DNA of 47,472 bases from Oscillospiraceae bacterium (GCA_009777635.1 WRLK01000022.1:1-47472); one strand, 5' to 3'; shown: positions 34,239 to 43,250, counted from the first letter of the stretch. Notes: a model not told the origin generated them from the letters alone. Numbers and translations: made by a program.

Positions 34239-35093
34239 ATGAACGATTTTGTAAAAACTTTTAAATTTAAAGTGTTGATTGCGTTGCTGTGCGTTATGCT
34301 CGGATTTATGGTGATGTCCGTCTATACCGGCGGAACCTCGTCTTTCTTTTCGCAGATCGTCAGTATCATAACGCTTCCGGCGCAGCGGTTTTCGTCGTCT
34401 GTCTCAAACAGCGTGTCGGGATTTTTCGACCGGTTTTTAGACGCGGGCGAAACGTACCGGCAAAACGAGCTGATGCGTGAGGAGATAAACGAGCTTCGCA
34501 AAAGGCTGGTGGATTACGATAAAGTCAAGCATGAAAACGAACAGCTCCGGAAAATCAGCGGCATACAGCAAATATTGCCCGACCCGACCTTTGAACCGGC
34601 GTCGGTTATTGCAAGAGACCCCTCCGACCCCTTTAGCTCGTTTACAATAGACAAGGGGACGCTAAACGACGTCTCGTACCTTGACCCTGTCATCACCGAC
34701 GAGGGGCTTGTCGGCTATGTTTCACAAGTGGGCCTCACCACCGCGAAGGTCGTTACAATCCTTGACATCAACATTAATATCGGCGCGTACAGCAGCGCCA
34801 CAAGGGACGTCGGCATAGTCACCGGCACGGTTGACCTTGCGATTCAGGGCTTGTGCCGGATGGAGTACATCCCGCGGGATTCCGAGATTGAAAAAGGCAA
34901 CATCATACTTACAAGCGGCGGCGAGATTTATCCGAAGGATATTATCATCGGCACGGTCGAGGAAGTAAAAACAAGCGCAAGCGGCGTAAGCGTCGTTACC
35001 GTCATACGGCCCGCCGCGCAGATACAAACCGTAAAAGACGTGGTCGTCGTCACATCGTTTGCAGGCCAAGGGGGAGGAGGCGGAGCCTCGTGA
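34239..35093 (+). CDS. mreC: Rod-shape-determining protein MreC
   Basis: A bitopic morphogenesis protein of 284 residues. It has one membrane helix (VLIALLCVMLGFMVMSVYTGG, about residues 12-32), a predicted coiled coil (YRQNELMREEINELRKRLVDYDKVKHENEQLR, about 73-104), then the beta-rich extracellular domain with SVIARDPSDPFSSFTIDKGT and the repeated GLVGYVSQVGLTTAKV. It binds and activates PBP2 in the elongasome. It lies 14 bases after mreB and its stop overlaps the mreD GTG. Confidence 0.95.
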   Translation: MNDFVKTFKFKVLIALLCVMLGFMVMSVYTGGTSSFFSQIVSIITLPAQRFSSSVSNSVSGFFDRFLDAGETYRQNELMREEINELRKRLVDYDKVKHENEQLRKISGIQQILPDPTFEPASVIARDPSDPFSSFTIDKGTLNDVSYLDPVITDEGLVGYVSQVGLTTAKVVTILDININIGAYSSATRDVGIVTGTVDLAIQGLCRMEYIPRDSEIEKGNIILTSGGEIYPKDIIIGTVEEVKTSASGVSVVTVIRPAAQIQTVKDVVVVTSFAGQGGGGGAS

Positions 35094-35617
35094 ATAGTAC
35101 GGCAAGGCAAAACATTTTTAAAAATGTTTTATTTGTGCTTATACTGCTTTCATTATATGTGCTGCAAAGCGTGCCGGGGCTCTTCGCCATATACGGCGTA
35201 AAGCCTTTCCTCACCATACCCGCGGCGATCGCCATCGCTATGCTCGAGGGCGAATTCTCAGGCGGAATATACGGCGCGGTGGCGGGGCTTTTGTGCGATA
35301 TGGGCGGTCTTTTACTGTTCGGCTATAACGGGCTTGTCACGGCGGCCTGCTGTATTGCGGCGGGGCTTTTTGTGATTCACCTTATCCGCTGCAATATCTT
35401 TGCGTTTTTGCTGTTTTCGATCTTCACGATGCTGCTGCGCGGGGCGGCCGAATACTTTTTCGCCTACGGCATGTGGAACCACCAGGACGTATCCCGGATT
35501 TTCCTGAACGTGACGCTGCCCGCCGCACTTTATTCGGTCATAGCGGGAATCCCGCTGTTCTTTTTATTGCGCTGGATGCACCGCCGCTTTCCCGTGCCTG
35601 AGGGTGACGAGGTATGA
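35090..35617 (+). CDS. mreD: Rod-shape-determining protein MreD
   Basis: A polytopic inner-membrane component of the elongasome. The 175 residues are almost entirely hydrophobic, with about five or six membrane segments. The MreD pattern VLQSVPGLFAIYGVKPFLTIPAAIAIAMLEGEFSGGIYGAVAGLLCDM is visible. It starts with GTG overlapping the mreC stop and ends overlapping the start of the PBP2 gene, so mreC, mreD and PBP2 are translationally coupled. Confidence 0.93.
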   Translation: MNSTARQNIFKNVLFVLILLSLYVLQSVPGLFAIYGVKPFLTIPAAIAIAMLEGEFSGGIYGAVAGLLCDMGGLLLFGYNGLVTAACCIAAGLFVIHLIRCNIFAFLLFSIFTMLLRGAAEYFFAYGMWNHQDVSRIFLNVTLPAALYSVIAGIPLFFLLRWMHRRFPVPEGDEV

Positions 35618-37614
35618 ACAAGCCGGGATTCAGAATCGTCTTTGCGGCGCTTATAACGCTTTTTGTGATGGGATTTTTCGCATACAGGCTCATGAATATC
35701 CAGATCGTCAACGCAGAGGAGATTAAAAAGCAAATACTCAGCGACTCGCAGTATGAGCAGGTCATCAAAGCGACCAGAGGCGAGATCGTGGATAAAAACG
35801 GCGACCCGTTCGCTGAAAACATAATGGGGTACGACGTCGTCATTGACAGGGCAATGCTGCCCCGCGACCGCGAAAACGATATTTTGCTCGAGCTTACGCG
35901 CCTCTTTGACAGGCTTGGCGAGGAATGGATAGACAATCTTCCAATCACGGCATACATGCCGTTTTCATACCTTAATGACCGCGAAAACGACGTTGCGCGG
36001 CTAAAGCGGCTTGTCGACGTAAACGAATACGCCACGGCCGAGGACGTCATATCGTGGCTGAATGCGCGTTACAGGCTGGAGGGATACTCCCCGCTCGAAG
36101 CAAGGAAAATCGCCGGTATCAAATACGAGATGGAGCAGCGCGGCTTTAACCCGTCGGTGCAGTATACGTTTGCGAAAAACATCGGGATTTCGTCCGTTAT
36201 ACGGATCAAGGAGCTAAGCTATCAGCTTCCTGGGGCAGACATCATTGAAAGCACCGTGCGCAGCAACCCGTCGGGAGAAATCGCGCCACACCTGATAGGG
36301 CTTGTCGGCCCCATCTACAGGGAGGAATACGAGGAGCTTAAGCAAAAAGGCTATGCCATGAACGATATCATCGGCAAAAGCGGAAGCGAGCTTGCGTTTG
36401 AGGAGCACCTCCGCGGAGAAGACGGGCTTCGCGAAATTTTCACCGACCACACCGGCAAGGTCATCAACGTGGAGGAGACGCGTTCGCCGGTTCCCGGCAA
36501 CACGGTGCGGCTCACAATCGATAAAAATCTCCAGCTCGCAGCGCAGGAATCGCTTATAAAACAAATCTTAAACCTCAATGAAACGGCAAGGCCAAGGGAG
36601 GGCCGCGAGGCTGACTACGGCGCGGTTGTCGCAATAGAGGTCAAAACGGGCAAGGTCTTAGCATGCGCCACATACCCCTCCTACGATTTAAACCGCTACC
36701 TTGAGGATTACGCTATCCTTGCAGGCGACGAGGCGGGTACTCCTTTACTAAACCGCGCCCTGTTCGGCGCTTATGCCCCCGCCTCAAGCTTTAAGCCGGT
36801 GGTAGCGACGGCGGCGATGGGCAACGGTCTGATCGGAGAGGGCTCCACATACCTTTGCAGCCAAGTCTTTACCTTGCCGGGAAGCCAGCATAGGTTTACA
36901 TGCCTTGGTTTTCACGGTAACACGAACCTGTATAACGCCATGCGTGTTTCGTGCAACATTTTCTTTTATAACGCGGGGCTGAACGTCGGCATCGACAAGG
37001 TGAACGAAACTGCAAGGATGTACGGGTTAGGCGAGCCGACGGGGGTTGAGCTTGCCGAGCGCGTGGGTTACCGCTCAAGCCCCGTAACGAAAGAGAACTT
37101 AGGCGCAGGGGAATGGTTTTTAGGCGACACGCTGCAATCGTCGATTGGACAGCTTTACCACTCGTTCACGCCTTTGCAGCTTGCAAATTACGCCGCCACC
37201 ATAGCAAACCGCGGCACGCGGATGAAGCTCACCTTGGTGGATGAAATCATGGATTACGCGCAAAAGGAAACGGTGGAGGCGTTTCGCCCCGTTGTAGCGG
37301 AGCAGATGCCGTATCCGCGCGAGGCGTTCGAGGCCGTTGTCAGCAGCATGGTCGCGGCGTCGGGGCCGAGCGGGACGGCGCGGATATTCAGCTATTACCC
37401 GGTCACGGTGGCGTCTAAAACAGGTACGCCCGAGACCGCCGACTTATGCAACTCGGTGTTTATCGCCTTTGCCCCGGCGGAAGACCCCGAGATCGCCGTT
37501 GCCGTCGTGATTGAAAACGGATGGCACGGCTTTACCTCGGCGCCTGTGGCGAAGGATTTGTTTGACGAATATTTCGGGTTTAACCGGGCGGCGGCCACGC
37601 CGTCCGTCACATAA
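35614..37614 (+). CDS. Penicillin-binding protein 2-type transpeptidase
   Basis: A class B peptidoglycan transpeptidase (666 residues) that, with RodA, builds lateral cell wall. It has an N-terminal membrane helix (IVFAALITLFVMGFFAYRL), a PBP dimerisation domain with ATRGEIVDKNG and IGKSGSELAFEEHLRGEDG, and the transpeptidase domain. The active-site motifs are SxxK in YAPASSFKPV, SxN in RVSCNIFF and KTGT in VASKTGTPET. Gene position after mreD indicates the MrdA/PBP2 role rather than a division PBP. Its stop is followed by a 150-base gap before the MinD-like gene. Confidence 0.95.
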   Translation: MNKPGFRIVFAALITLFVMGFFAYRLMNIQIVNAEEIKKQILSDSQYEQVIKATRGEIVDKNGDPFAENIMGYDVVIDRAMLPRDRENDILLELTRLFDRLGEEWIDNLPITAYMPFSYLNDRENDVARLKRLVDVNEYATAEDVISWLNARYRLEGYSPLEARKIAGIKYEMEQRGFNPSVQYTFAKNIGISSVIRIKELSYQLPGADIIESTVRSNPSGEIAPHLIGLVGPIYREEYEELKQKGYAMNDIIGKSGSELAFEEHLRGEDGLREIFTDHTGKVINVEETRSPVPGNTVRLTIDKNLQLAAQESLIKQILNLNETARPREGREADYGAVVAIEVKTGKVLACATYPSYDLNRYLEDYAILAGDEAGTPLLNRALFGAYAPASSFKPVVATAAMGNGLIGEGSTYLCSQVFTLPGSQHRFTCLGFHGNTNLYNAMRVSCNIFFYNAGLNVGIDKVNETARMYGLGEPTGVELAERVGYRSSPVTKENLGAGEWFLGDTLQSSIGQLYHSFTPLQLANYAATIANRGTRMKLTLVDEIMDYAQKETVEAFRPVVAEQMPYPREAFEAVVSSMVAASGPSGTARIFSYYPVTVASKTGTPETADLCNSVFIAFAPAEDPEIAVAVVIENGWHGFTSAPVAKDLFDEYFGFNRAAATPSVT

Positions 37615-37701
37615 AAATACGAAGGCGTTTTTTGTTACAAGTGCTGAAATTATAATAGCATACTATAATTTGGTTTAGATATATGGTAAAATAAGCGCTG
37701 T

Positions 37702-37751
37702 ATAGTTAATCAACCCGAAAATCCTTTGATGTTTTTAAGTTGATTGACTAT
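37702..37751. repeat. Inverted repeat in the leader of the MinD-like gene
   Basis: ATAGTTAATCAAC (37702-37714) is complementary to GTTGATTGACTAT (37739-37751) with one G-U pair, ending just before the GAGGTGAG ribosome site of the next gene. A second short repeat, AAATTATA/TATAATTT, lies at about 37648-37672. They could form an mRNA leader structure or an operator, and no T-run follows. Confidence 0.4.
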
Positions 37752-37767
37752 GTTGTGAGGTGAGCTT

Positions 37768-38487
37768 GTGAAGCTGGTTTTTGTGTGTTCAGGAAAGGGC
37801 GGGGCCGGCAAATCCTGTGTTTGCGCGTATACCGCCGCCGCAATGGCAAAGACGGGCAAAAAAACCCTGCTGATCGATATGGGCGGCGTTCCCGGTTCGC
37901 TTGACCTGATACTGGGCGCGCAGGATTACGCGGTATTTAACCTGGGCGACGTGCTTAAAGGCGATTGCGAGCCTGAGAAAGCAATCGTTGCGGTTGAAGG
38001 GTACAAGGATTTGTTTTTGCTTCCGGCAGGAATCCCTCCCCGCGACAAGGCGGATAAAAATAGCCTTGACAAAGTGATAGAGCAGGTAAAAGGCGAGTAT
38101 GAGTTTGTTTTTTTAGACAACCCGGATTTTGACGCTTTAAAACCGCAACCGGACGATACAATCCTGCTTGTCACAACGCCGGATACGCTTTCCGTGCGTG
38201 CGGCGGCGCAGAAAAATCTCGAGCTTTTTGAAGCCGGGATACAGGGGGTAAGGCTAGTTATAAACCATGTTCCGGCACGTGTGATTCCAATGAATAGCTT
38301 TCATAGCTTTGACGACATCATCGACACTGTCGCGGCGCAGCTTATCGCGGTCATACCGTCGAGCCAGAAGCTTCATCACAGCGCGAACAACGGGCTGCCC
38401 TTAAGCCGGGAATCCCTTACCGTTAAGATATTTGAGCGCGCGGCAGGACGCTTGCTTAATAAGCCGCTGCCGCTGCTTGTGAGATAG
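37768..38487 (+). CDS. MinD-like ParA-family protein with altered hydrolysis site
   Basis: It resembles the division-site ATPase MinD. The deviant Walker A is intact (SGKGGAGKS, residues 8-16), and KKTLLIDMGGVPGSLDLILG aligns with E. coli KKTVVIDFDIGLRNLDLIMG. However, the catalytic Asp40 equivalent is Gly39 and the switch I GLRN is VPGS. Switch II DSPAGIE reads DNPDFDA with an apparent deletion. The C-terminal amphipathic membrane helix of MinD is not visible, as the protein ends NKPLPLLVR. ATP binding is plausible but hydrolysis and membrane cycling are doubtful. minC and minE are absent. The GTG start follows GAGGTGAG. Confidence 0.8.
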   Translation: MKLVFVCSGKGGAGKSCVCAYTAAAMAKTGKKTLLIDMGGVPGSLDLILGAQDYAVFNLGDVLKGDCEPEKAIVAVEGYKDLFLLPAGIPPRDKADKNSLDKVIEQVKGEYEFVFLDNPDFDALKPQPDDTILLVTTPDTLSVRAAAQKNLELFEAGIQGVRLVINHVPARVIPMNSFHSFDDIIDTVAAQLIAVIPSSQKLHHSANNGLPLSRESLTVKIFERAAGRLLNKPLPLLVR

Positions 38488-38502
38488 AAAGAAGGAACAA
38501 TC

Positions 38503-38901
38503 ATGAATATAGCGTTGATTGCGCACGATTCAAAAAAAGAGCTTATGGTCCAGTTTTGCATTGCTTATTGCGGGATTTTAAGCAAGCACAGCCTCTGCGC
38601 CACCGGTACGACCGGCAAGCTGGTGTCGGAGGCTACGGGCCTTGAAATAGTCAGGTTCCTAAGCGGCTCGCAGGGCGGCGGGGAACAGATTGCGGCCCGC
38701 ATATCCTGCAACGAAATAGATTTGCTGCTTGTTTTCCGCGACCCGATCAAGGCAAGAAACGACGAGCCCAACGATTGGGCGCTGCTTCGCCTATGCGACG
38801 TCCACAACGTTCCCGTGGCGACGAATATCGCGACGGCCGAAGCGCTGATCCACTCCCTTGAGCGCGGGGACCTCGACTGGCGCGAGCTTGTGCGGCCCTA
38901 G
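38503..38901 (+). CDS. mgsA: Methylglyoxal synthase-like protein with replaced catalytic residues
   Basis: At 132 residues the protein aligns along its length with MgsA, which turns dihydroxyacetone phosphate into methylglyoxal. IALIAHDSKKELMVQF, ATGTTG and LLRLCDV..VPVATNIATAE are conserved. Yet the GGDQQ motif with the catalytic Asp (E. coli Asp71) reads GGGEQ (residues 58-62). The PHEPD block holding His98 and Asp101 reads NDEPN (86-90), so Asp, His and Asp become Gly, Asp and Asn. The phosphate-binding part survives. It may be inactive, altered or regulatory. It lies 15 bases after the MinD-like gene with GAAGGA upstream. Confidence 0.85.
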   Translation: MNIALIAHDSKKELMVQFCIAYCGILSKHSLCATGTTGKLVSEATGLEIVRFLSGSQGGGEQIAARISCNEIDLLLVFRDPIKARNDEPNDWALLRLCDVHNVPVATNIATAEALIHSLERGDLDWRELVRP

Positions 38902-38942
38902 CGGGCGCCGGCAATAGGTTCGTGGATTTTAGCGAAATAAAA

Positions 38943-38965
38943 AAGGGCGGGCAAGTCCCGCCTTT
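38943..38965 (+). terminator. Hairpin after the MgsA-like gene, possible terminator
   Basis: GGCGGG (38946-38951) pairs with CCCGCC (38957-38962), extended by A-T and G-U pairs. Only TTT follows, so termination would be weak. There is no T-box consensus ahead of aspS. Confidence 0.45.
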
Positions 38966-38999
38966 GGCATGTTAACATGTAAAAAGGATGATGAGAATT

Positions 39000-40787
39000 A
39001 TGGCGGATACCATGCAGGGATTAAAACGCACGGATTATTGCGGTGAGCTTCTAAAATCAAAGATCGGTAAGCGCGCCGCAGTATGCGGGTTTGTGCAGAA
39101 AATAAGGGACAAGGGAAGCCTTGTCTTTATCGATTTGCGCGACAGGACAGGCATTGTCCAGCTTGTGTTTGACGGCGGCACCCCAAAGGAGCTGCTGGAA
39201 AAAGCGGCGGGAGTCCGCGCGGAATACGTATTGGCGGCGGCGGGAGCCGTCCGCGAGCGGGCCAGCAAAAACCCCGAGCTTGCGACAGGCGATATAGAAA
39301 TCTTTGTCGACGATTTGCGCATCCTCTCGAAAGCGGAGACGCCGCCTTTCGAAATCACGCAGACTACAAACGTAAACGAGGAGCTGCGGTTAAAGCACCG
39401 CTACCTTGACCTAAGGCGGGGCGAGATGCAGCACGCCATGATTATGCGCCATAAAATCGTAAAAGCCGCCCGCGACTTTTACGACGCGAACGGCTTTCTT
39501 GAAATCGAAACGCCTCAGCTTATAAAATCGACTCCGGAGGGCGCCAGAGATTACCTTGTGCCGTCGCGGGTGCATCCCGGGGAGTTCTACGCGCTACCAC
39601 AGTCGCCTCAGCTTTATAAGCAGCTTCTGATGCTTTCGGGATACGATCGGTACATGCAGATTGCGCGGTGCTTTCGGGATGAGGATTTACGCGCCGACAG
39701 ACAGCCGGAGTTCACGCAAATCGACGTTGAGATGAGCTTTGCCGACGAAGACGACGTCATGAAAGTAAACGAGGAGTTTATAAAGCACGTGTTCCATAAG
39801 GTTTTGGAGGTTGAAATCCCAACGCCGTTTAGACGCATACCTTACCGCGAGGCCATGAACAGGTTCGGCTCGGATAAGCCCGACATGCGCTTCGGGCTTG
39901 AGCTTTGCGATTTGACGGGGCAGCTTCAAAGCTGCGAATTCAAGGTGTTCTCCGGCGCCGTTAAAACCGGAAGCGTCCGCGGGATCAACGTGAAAGGCGC
40001 TGTAGACAAGCTTTCGCGCAAGGAAATCGACAAGCTCGTGGAGCTTGTAAAGACATACAAGGCGAAGGGGCTTGCGTTTTTGCGCATAAGCTTAGAAGGT
40101 GAAAGCTCGTCGTATGAAAAGTTTTTGTCTGAGGATGAGAAAAACGCGGTCAGGCAGGCGCTTCAAGCCGAGACGGGCGATGTCCTGCTTATTGTTGCGG
40201 ACCCCGATAACAGCGTCGTGTTTGACGCTTTGGGCGCGCTTAGACGCCATCTCGGGGAAAAGCTCGGGCTAATCCCTGAAAACAGCTTTGACTTTTTGTG
40301 GGTCGTCGACTTTCCGCTGTTCGAGTACGACGCGGAGGAAAACCGCTACGCCGCGAAGCACCACCCGTTCACGGCTCCGGCGCCTCTGGATATCGGCAAG
40401 CTCGAGAGTGAGCCGCAAAACGTGAGGGCTAGGGCATACGACATGATACTGAACGGCTGCGAAATCGGCGGCGGTTCCATCCGGATAAACGATATGGATT
40501 TGCAGCGGCGGATGTTCGCGGCCCTCGGGCTCTCTGAAGAAACCGCAAAAGAGCGCTTCGGGTTTTTGCTCGACGCGTTCCAGTACGGCGTTCCGCCTCA
40601 CGGCGGCATGGCTTTCGGGCTTGACAGGCTCGTGATGCTCATGCTGGGCAAAGCCTCGATACGCGACGTAATCGCGTTTCCGAAAGTGCAAAACGCGCGC
40701 GACCTCATGACCGGATGCCCCTCGGAGGCCGACGGGAAAAGCCTTGACGAGCTGCATATCAGAACCTGTATTCACGAATCGAAATAG
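39000..40787 (+). CDS. aspS: Aspartyl-tRNA synthetase
   Basis: A class II synthetase charging tRNA-Asp (possibly also tRNA-Asn). The 595-residue bacterial-type protein has an N-terminal anticodon-binding OB fold (VCGFVQKIRDKGSLVFIDLRDRTGIVQLVF), motif 2 in CFRDEDLRADRQPEFTQID, the AspS substrate loop QSPQLYKQLLM, an inserted GAD-like domain in the middle and motif 3 GLDRLVMLMLG. ATG 39000 has AAAGGA about 11 bases upstream. The in-frame ATGs at 38988 and 38991 overlap the ribosome site. Confidence 0.97.
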   Translation: MADTMQGLKRTDYCGELLKSKIGKRAAVCGFVQKIRDKGSLVFIDLRDRTGIVQLVFDGGTPKELLEKAAGVRAEYVLAAAGAVRERASKNPELATGDIEIFVDDLRILSKAETPPFEITQTTNVNEELRLKHRYLDLRRGEMQHAMIMRHKIVKAARDFYDANGFLEIETPQLIKSTPEGARDYLVPSRVHPGEFYALPQSPQLYKQLLMLSGYDRYMQIARCFRDEDLRADRQPEFTQIDVEMSFADEDDVMKVNEEFIKHVFHKVLEVEIPTPFRRIPYREAMNRFGSDKPDMRFGLELCDLTGQLQSCEFKVFSGAVKTGSVRGINVKGAVDKLSRKEIDKLVELVKTYKAKGLAFLRISLEGESSSYEKFLSEDEKNAVRQALQAETGDVLLIVADPDNSVVFDALGALRRHLGEKLGLIPENSFDFLWVVDFPLFEYDAEENRYAAKHHPFTAPAPLDIGKLESEPQNVRARAYDMILNGCEIGGGSIRINDMDLQRRMFAALGLSEETAKERFGFLLDAFQYGVPPHGGMAFGLDRLVMLMLGKASIRDVIAFPKVQNARDLMTGCPSEADGKSLDELHIRTCIHESK

Positions 40788-40809
40788 GATGATTTGCGAA
40801 TACAGATTC

Positions 40810-41697
40810 CTACAACCGCCGCTTCCCAATCATGAACGCAACGGCGCAGCCTGCCGGAAATGTGACGGCGGCGGCTATAACCATGACCGGAGTAACGCCG
40901 CTTTGATACACGAGCGGTTCCTTGAGGAGCACGTAAACCGAGCCTAAAAGAAGCCCCAAGATCACCGAAAAGAGGGCTTTGTGGTAATTCTTGAGCAGCT
41001 TTTCAACCAGTCTTGCCGTTAGAAGCACGCCGATTGCGACGCCGACGGTAAAAGGCAAAAGGACCTTGCAAATATCCAGAAACAATGAAATGCTCGGCAT
41101 GTCTAAAAGCCAGTGCCTGATGGATGAAACAGAAAAAACGACGACATGATAAACGCCCATCAGCAGCATAATAAACGAGCCGCTGACGCCCGGAATAATC
41201 AATGCGGAGGCGGCGATTACGCCCACAAGAAAAAGAAAAGCCATGTATCCTGCGCCCATGTCGTTGATCACTTCGGCGGGGCTTATAGCCGCTTGCGGTT
41301 TTAAGCCGGAAAACAGAACCAGCAATATCATGGGGATTACAACCAGCGCGGCATCTTTTTGACGGAGCCTTTTCCCGGGCTCTTTTATTTTGTTGTAAAC
41401 CAGCGGGGTAATACCGACGATCATCCCGATGAAAAACATCATGGTCGGAAATGAAAAGCTTGTCAGAAGATAACTTATAACCGAGCTTAAAAGAAGTATC
41501 GCGCAGGCGATACCAATCATAAACGGTATTAAAAATTTAAGGCTTTTTCTGTAATCCTCGGCGAAATGGTTCACGGACGCAATCAATTCATCGTAAAAGC
41601 CTAAGATAATGGCTATAGTGCCGCCGCTTACTCCGGGTATGACCTGCGCTACTCCGAACGCTGTTCCGTTAATATAATTCCGTAAATGTTTTTTCAT
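40810..41697 (-). CDS. DUF368 membrane protein (PopT-type undecaprenyl-phosphate translocase family)
   Basis: A polytopic membrane protein of 295 residues with about eight hydrophobic segments. The two inverted-repeat signatures GVAQVIPGVSGGTIAIILGFYDELI and ASALIIPGVSGSFIMLLMGVY are diagnostic for DUF368. Members of this family (PopT) were recently shown to recycle undecaprenyl phosphate across the membrane for peptidoglycan and polymer synthesis. It is the third gene of a minus-strand galE-cls-DUF368 unit, 14 bases after cls, and converges on aspS with a 22-base gap. Confidence 0.92.
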   Translation of the reverse strand: MKKHLRNYINGTAFGVAQVIPGVSGGTIAIILGFYDELIASVNHFAEDYRKSLKFLIPFMIGIACAILLLSSVISYLLTSFSFPTMMFFIGMIVGITPLVYNKIKEPGKRLRQKDAALVVIPMILLVLFSGLKPQAAISPAEVINDMGAGYMAFLFLVGVIAASALIIPGVSGSFIMLLMGVYHVVVFSVSSIRHWLLDMPSISLFLDICKVLLPFTVGVAIGVLLTARLVEKLLKNYHKALFSVILGLLLGSVYVLLKEPLVYQSGVTPVMVIAAAVTFPAGCAVAFMIGKRRL

Positions 41698-41711
41698 TTT
41701 TTATACCTGCT

Positions 41712-43250
41712 TTACATTAATGGGGCGAAAATCCTTAAGAATGAGCGGGCGATTCTTTTGCGGGCCGGCACATTCTTTACGTCGTCAAGCGTTATCACGC
41801 TTGATAGCTGCTGGCAGTCGAGCATATCCTTTTTTACGTCGGATATAAGCGACGACTGGTAGAATACCACGCTGCACTCAAAGTGTAGGTACAGGCTCCT
41901 GAAATCCATGTTGCAGGTGCCGACCATGCAGATTTCGTCGTCTGAAAGGAACATCTTTCCGTGCATAAAGCCGGGCAGATACTCGTAAATTTTAACGCCC
42001 GCCTTGATAAGCTGCGGATAATGCGACTGCGTCAGCAGATGGACATACCATTTGTCGTAGATATACGGGGTGATGATGCGCACGTCCACGCCCGACTGTG
42101 CCGCCGAACACAGCGCGTACATCATCTCGTTGCCTATGACAAGGTACGGCGTAGTGATGTACACATACCGTTTCGCGCGGTAAATGATGTTTAAAAACGC
42201 AGTCTCGGTGGTGTTATACCTGTCAAGCGGAGTATCGCCGAAAGGCTGCACAAGCCCGTCGGAAGCTTCGGCGCAGTCGTGCTTCCAGTAGGAATTGAAG
42301 TCAATGTGTTCATCGGTTGCAAATTGCCACATCTGCAAAAACATAAAGGTAAGCGGCCACACGGCTTCGCCTTTCAGCATCACGCCGGTGTCTTTCCAGT
42401 GGCCGAACCGCTCATATGCGTTGATGTATTCGTCGGCGATATTGATCCCGCCGCAAAAAGCGGTCTTGCCGTCAATGACAATCAGCTTGCGGTGGTCGCG
42501 GTAGTTCATAATCATGGAAATCCGGGGCCGAAACGGGTTGAAAATGCAAATGCGGACTCCCGCGTCGCGTATTTCTTTGGCGCGCCCGCGCGTCATGGTG
42601 TTGATGCAGCCGATATCGTCGTATATCATGTAAACGTCTATGCCCGCCGCCGCCTTTTGCTTTAGGATTTTAAATATGGAATCCCACATTGCGCCGGGGC
42701 GGATGATAAAAAACTCAAGGAAGATAAACTCCTTTGCGGTTTCAAGCTCGGTCAGAATCTGGTGGTACATAAGCTCGCCCACAGGGAAATACTTGGACGA
42801 TGTATTTTCAAACGCGGGGCTTCCCGCGATGTTGTAGACATACATGCTTTGGGCGGCGCGGTCTTCCCCGAGGCTTAAAAGGCGCTCCTCCGCAAGATAA
42901 TTAAACGGCATATGCAGCTTTGTATCCTCAAGCGCCGAATCAATGCGCTTTTTCAGCTTCGACGGCATCCGCTTGTTGCCGAACATCAGGTAAAACACCC
43001 ATCCCGTCAGGGGAAAGGTGAGGATGACGATGATCCATGTTAGCTTGTACGACGGGTTTTCATAATTTGAAACGACAAACATCACGGCGGCAAAGCTGAA
43101 AATGGTGAATAAAAGGTGCATGTATATCGCCGACATGCTGAATAAAACAATTAAGGTGATAAGCAGCACAATCTGGACCATAAGCATAATAACGACCAGA
43201 AACAGCCTGCTGAACATAAAGCTGAATATTTTTTTCAGTATACGGAGCAT
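41712..43250 (-). CDS. cls: Cardiolipin synthase
   Basis: It joins two phosphatidylglycerol molecules into cardiolipin at the membrane. The 512-residue phospholipase D-superfamily protein has two N-terminal hydrophobic segments and two HKD motifs: HRKLIVIDGKTAFCGGINI (about residue 255) and MHGKMFLSDDEICMVGTCNMD (about 430). Its length and arrangement match bacterial ClsA/Cls enzymes. GGAGA precedes the ATG. It follows galE by 19 bases on the minus strand. Confidence 0.95.
   Translation of the reverse strand: MLRILKKIFSFMFSRLFLVVIMLMVQIVLLITLIVLFSMSAIYMHLLFTIFSFAAVMFVVSNYENPSYKLTWIIVILTFPLTGWVFYLMFGNKRMPSKLKKRIDSALEDTKLHMPFNYLAEERLLSLGEDRAAQSMYVYNIAGSPAFENTSSKYFPVGELMYHQILTELETAKEFIFLEFFIIRPGAMWDSIFKILKQKAAAGIDVYMIYDDIGCINTMTRGRAKEIRDAGVRICIFNPFRPRISMIMNYRDHRKLIVIDGKTAFCGGINIADEYINAYERFGHWKDTGVMLKGEAVWPLTFMFLQMWQFATDEHIDFNSYWKHDCAEASDGLVQPFGDTPLDRYNTTETAFLNIIYRAKRYVYITTPYLVIGNEMMYALCSAAQSGVDVRIITPYIYDKWYVHLLTQSHYPQLIKAGVKIYEYLPGFMHGKMFLSDDEICMVGTCNMDFRSLYLHFECSVVFYQSSLISDVKKDMLDCQQLSSVITLDDVKNVPARKRIARSFLRIFAPLM

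Noticed and set aside
38943-38999. T-box riboswitch before aspS
   Set aside because: There is a hairpin, but no AGGGTGG-type T-box sequence or specifier stem, and the leader is too short.
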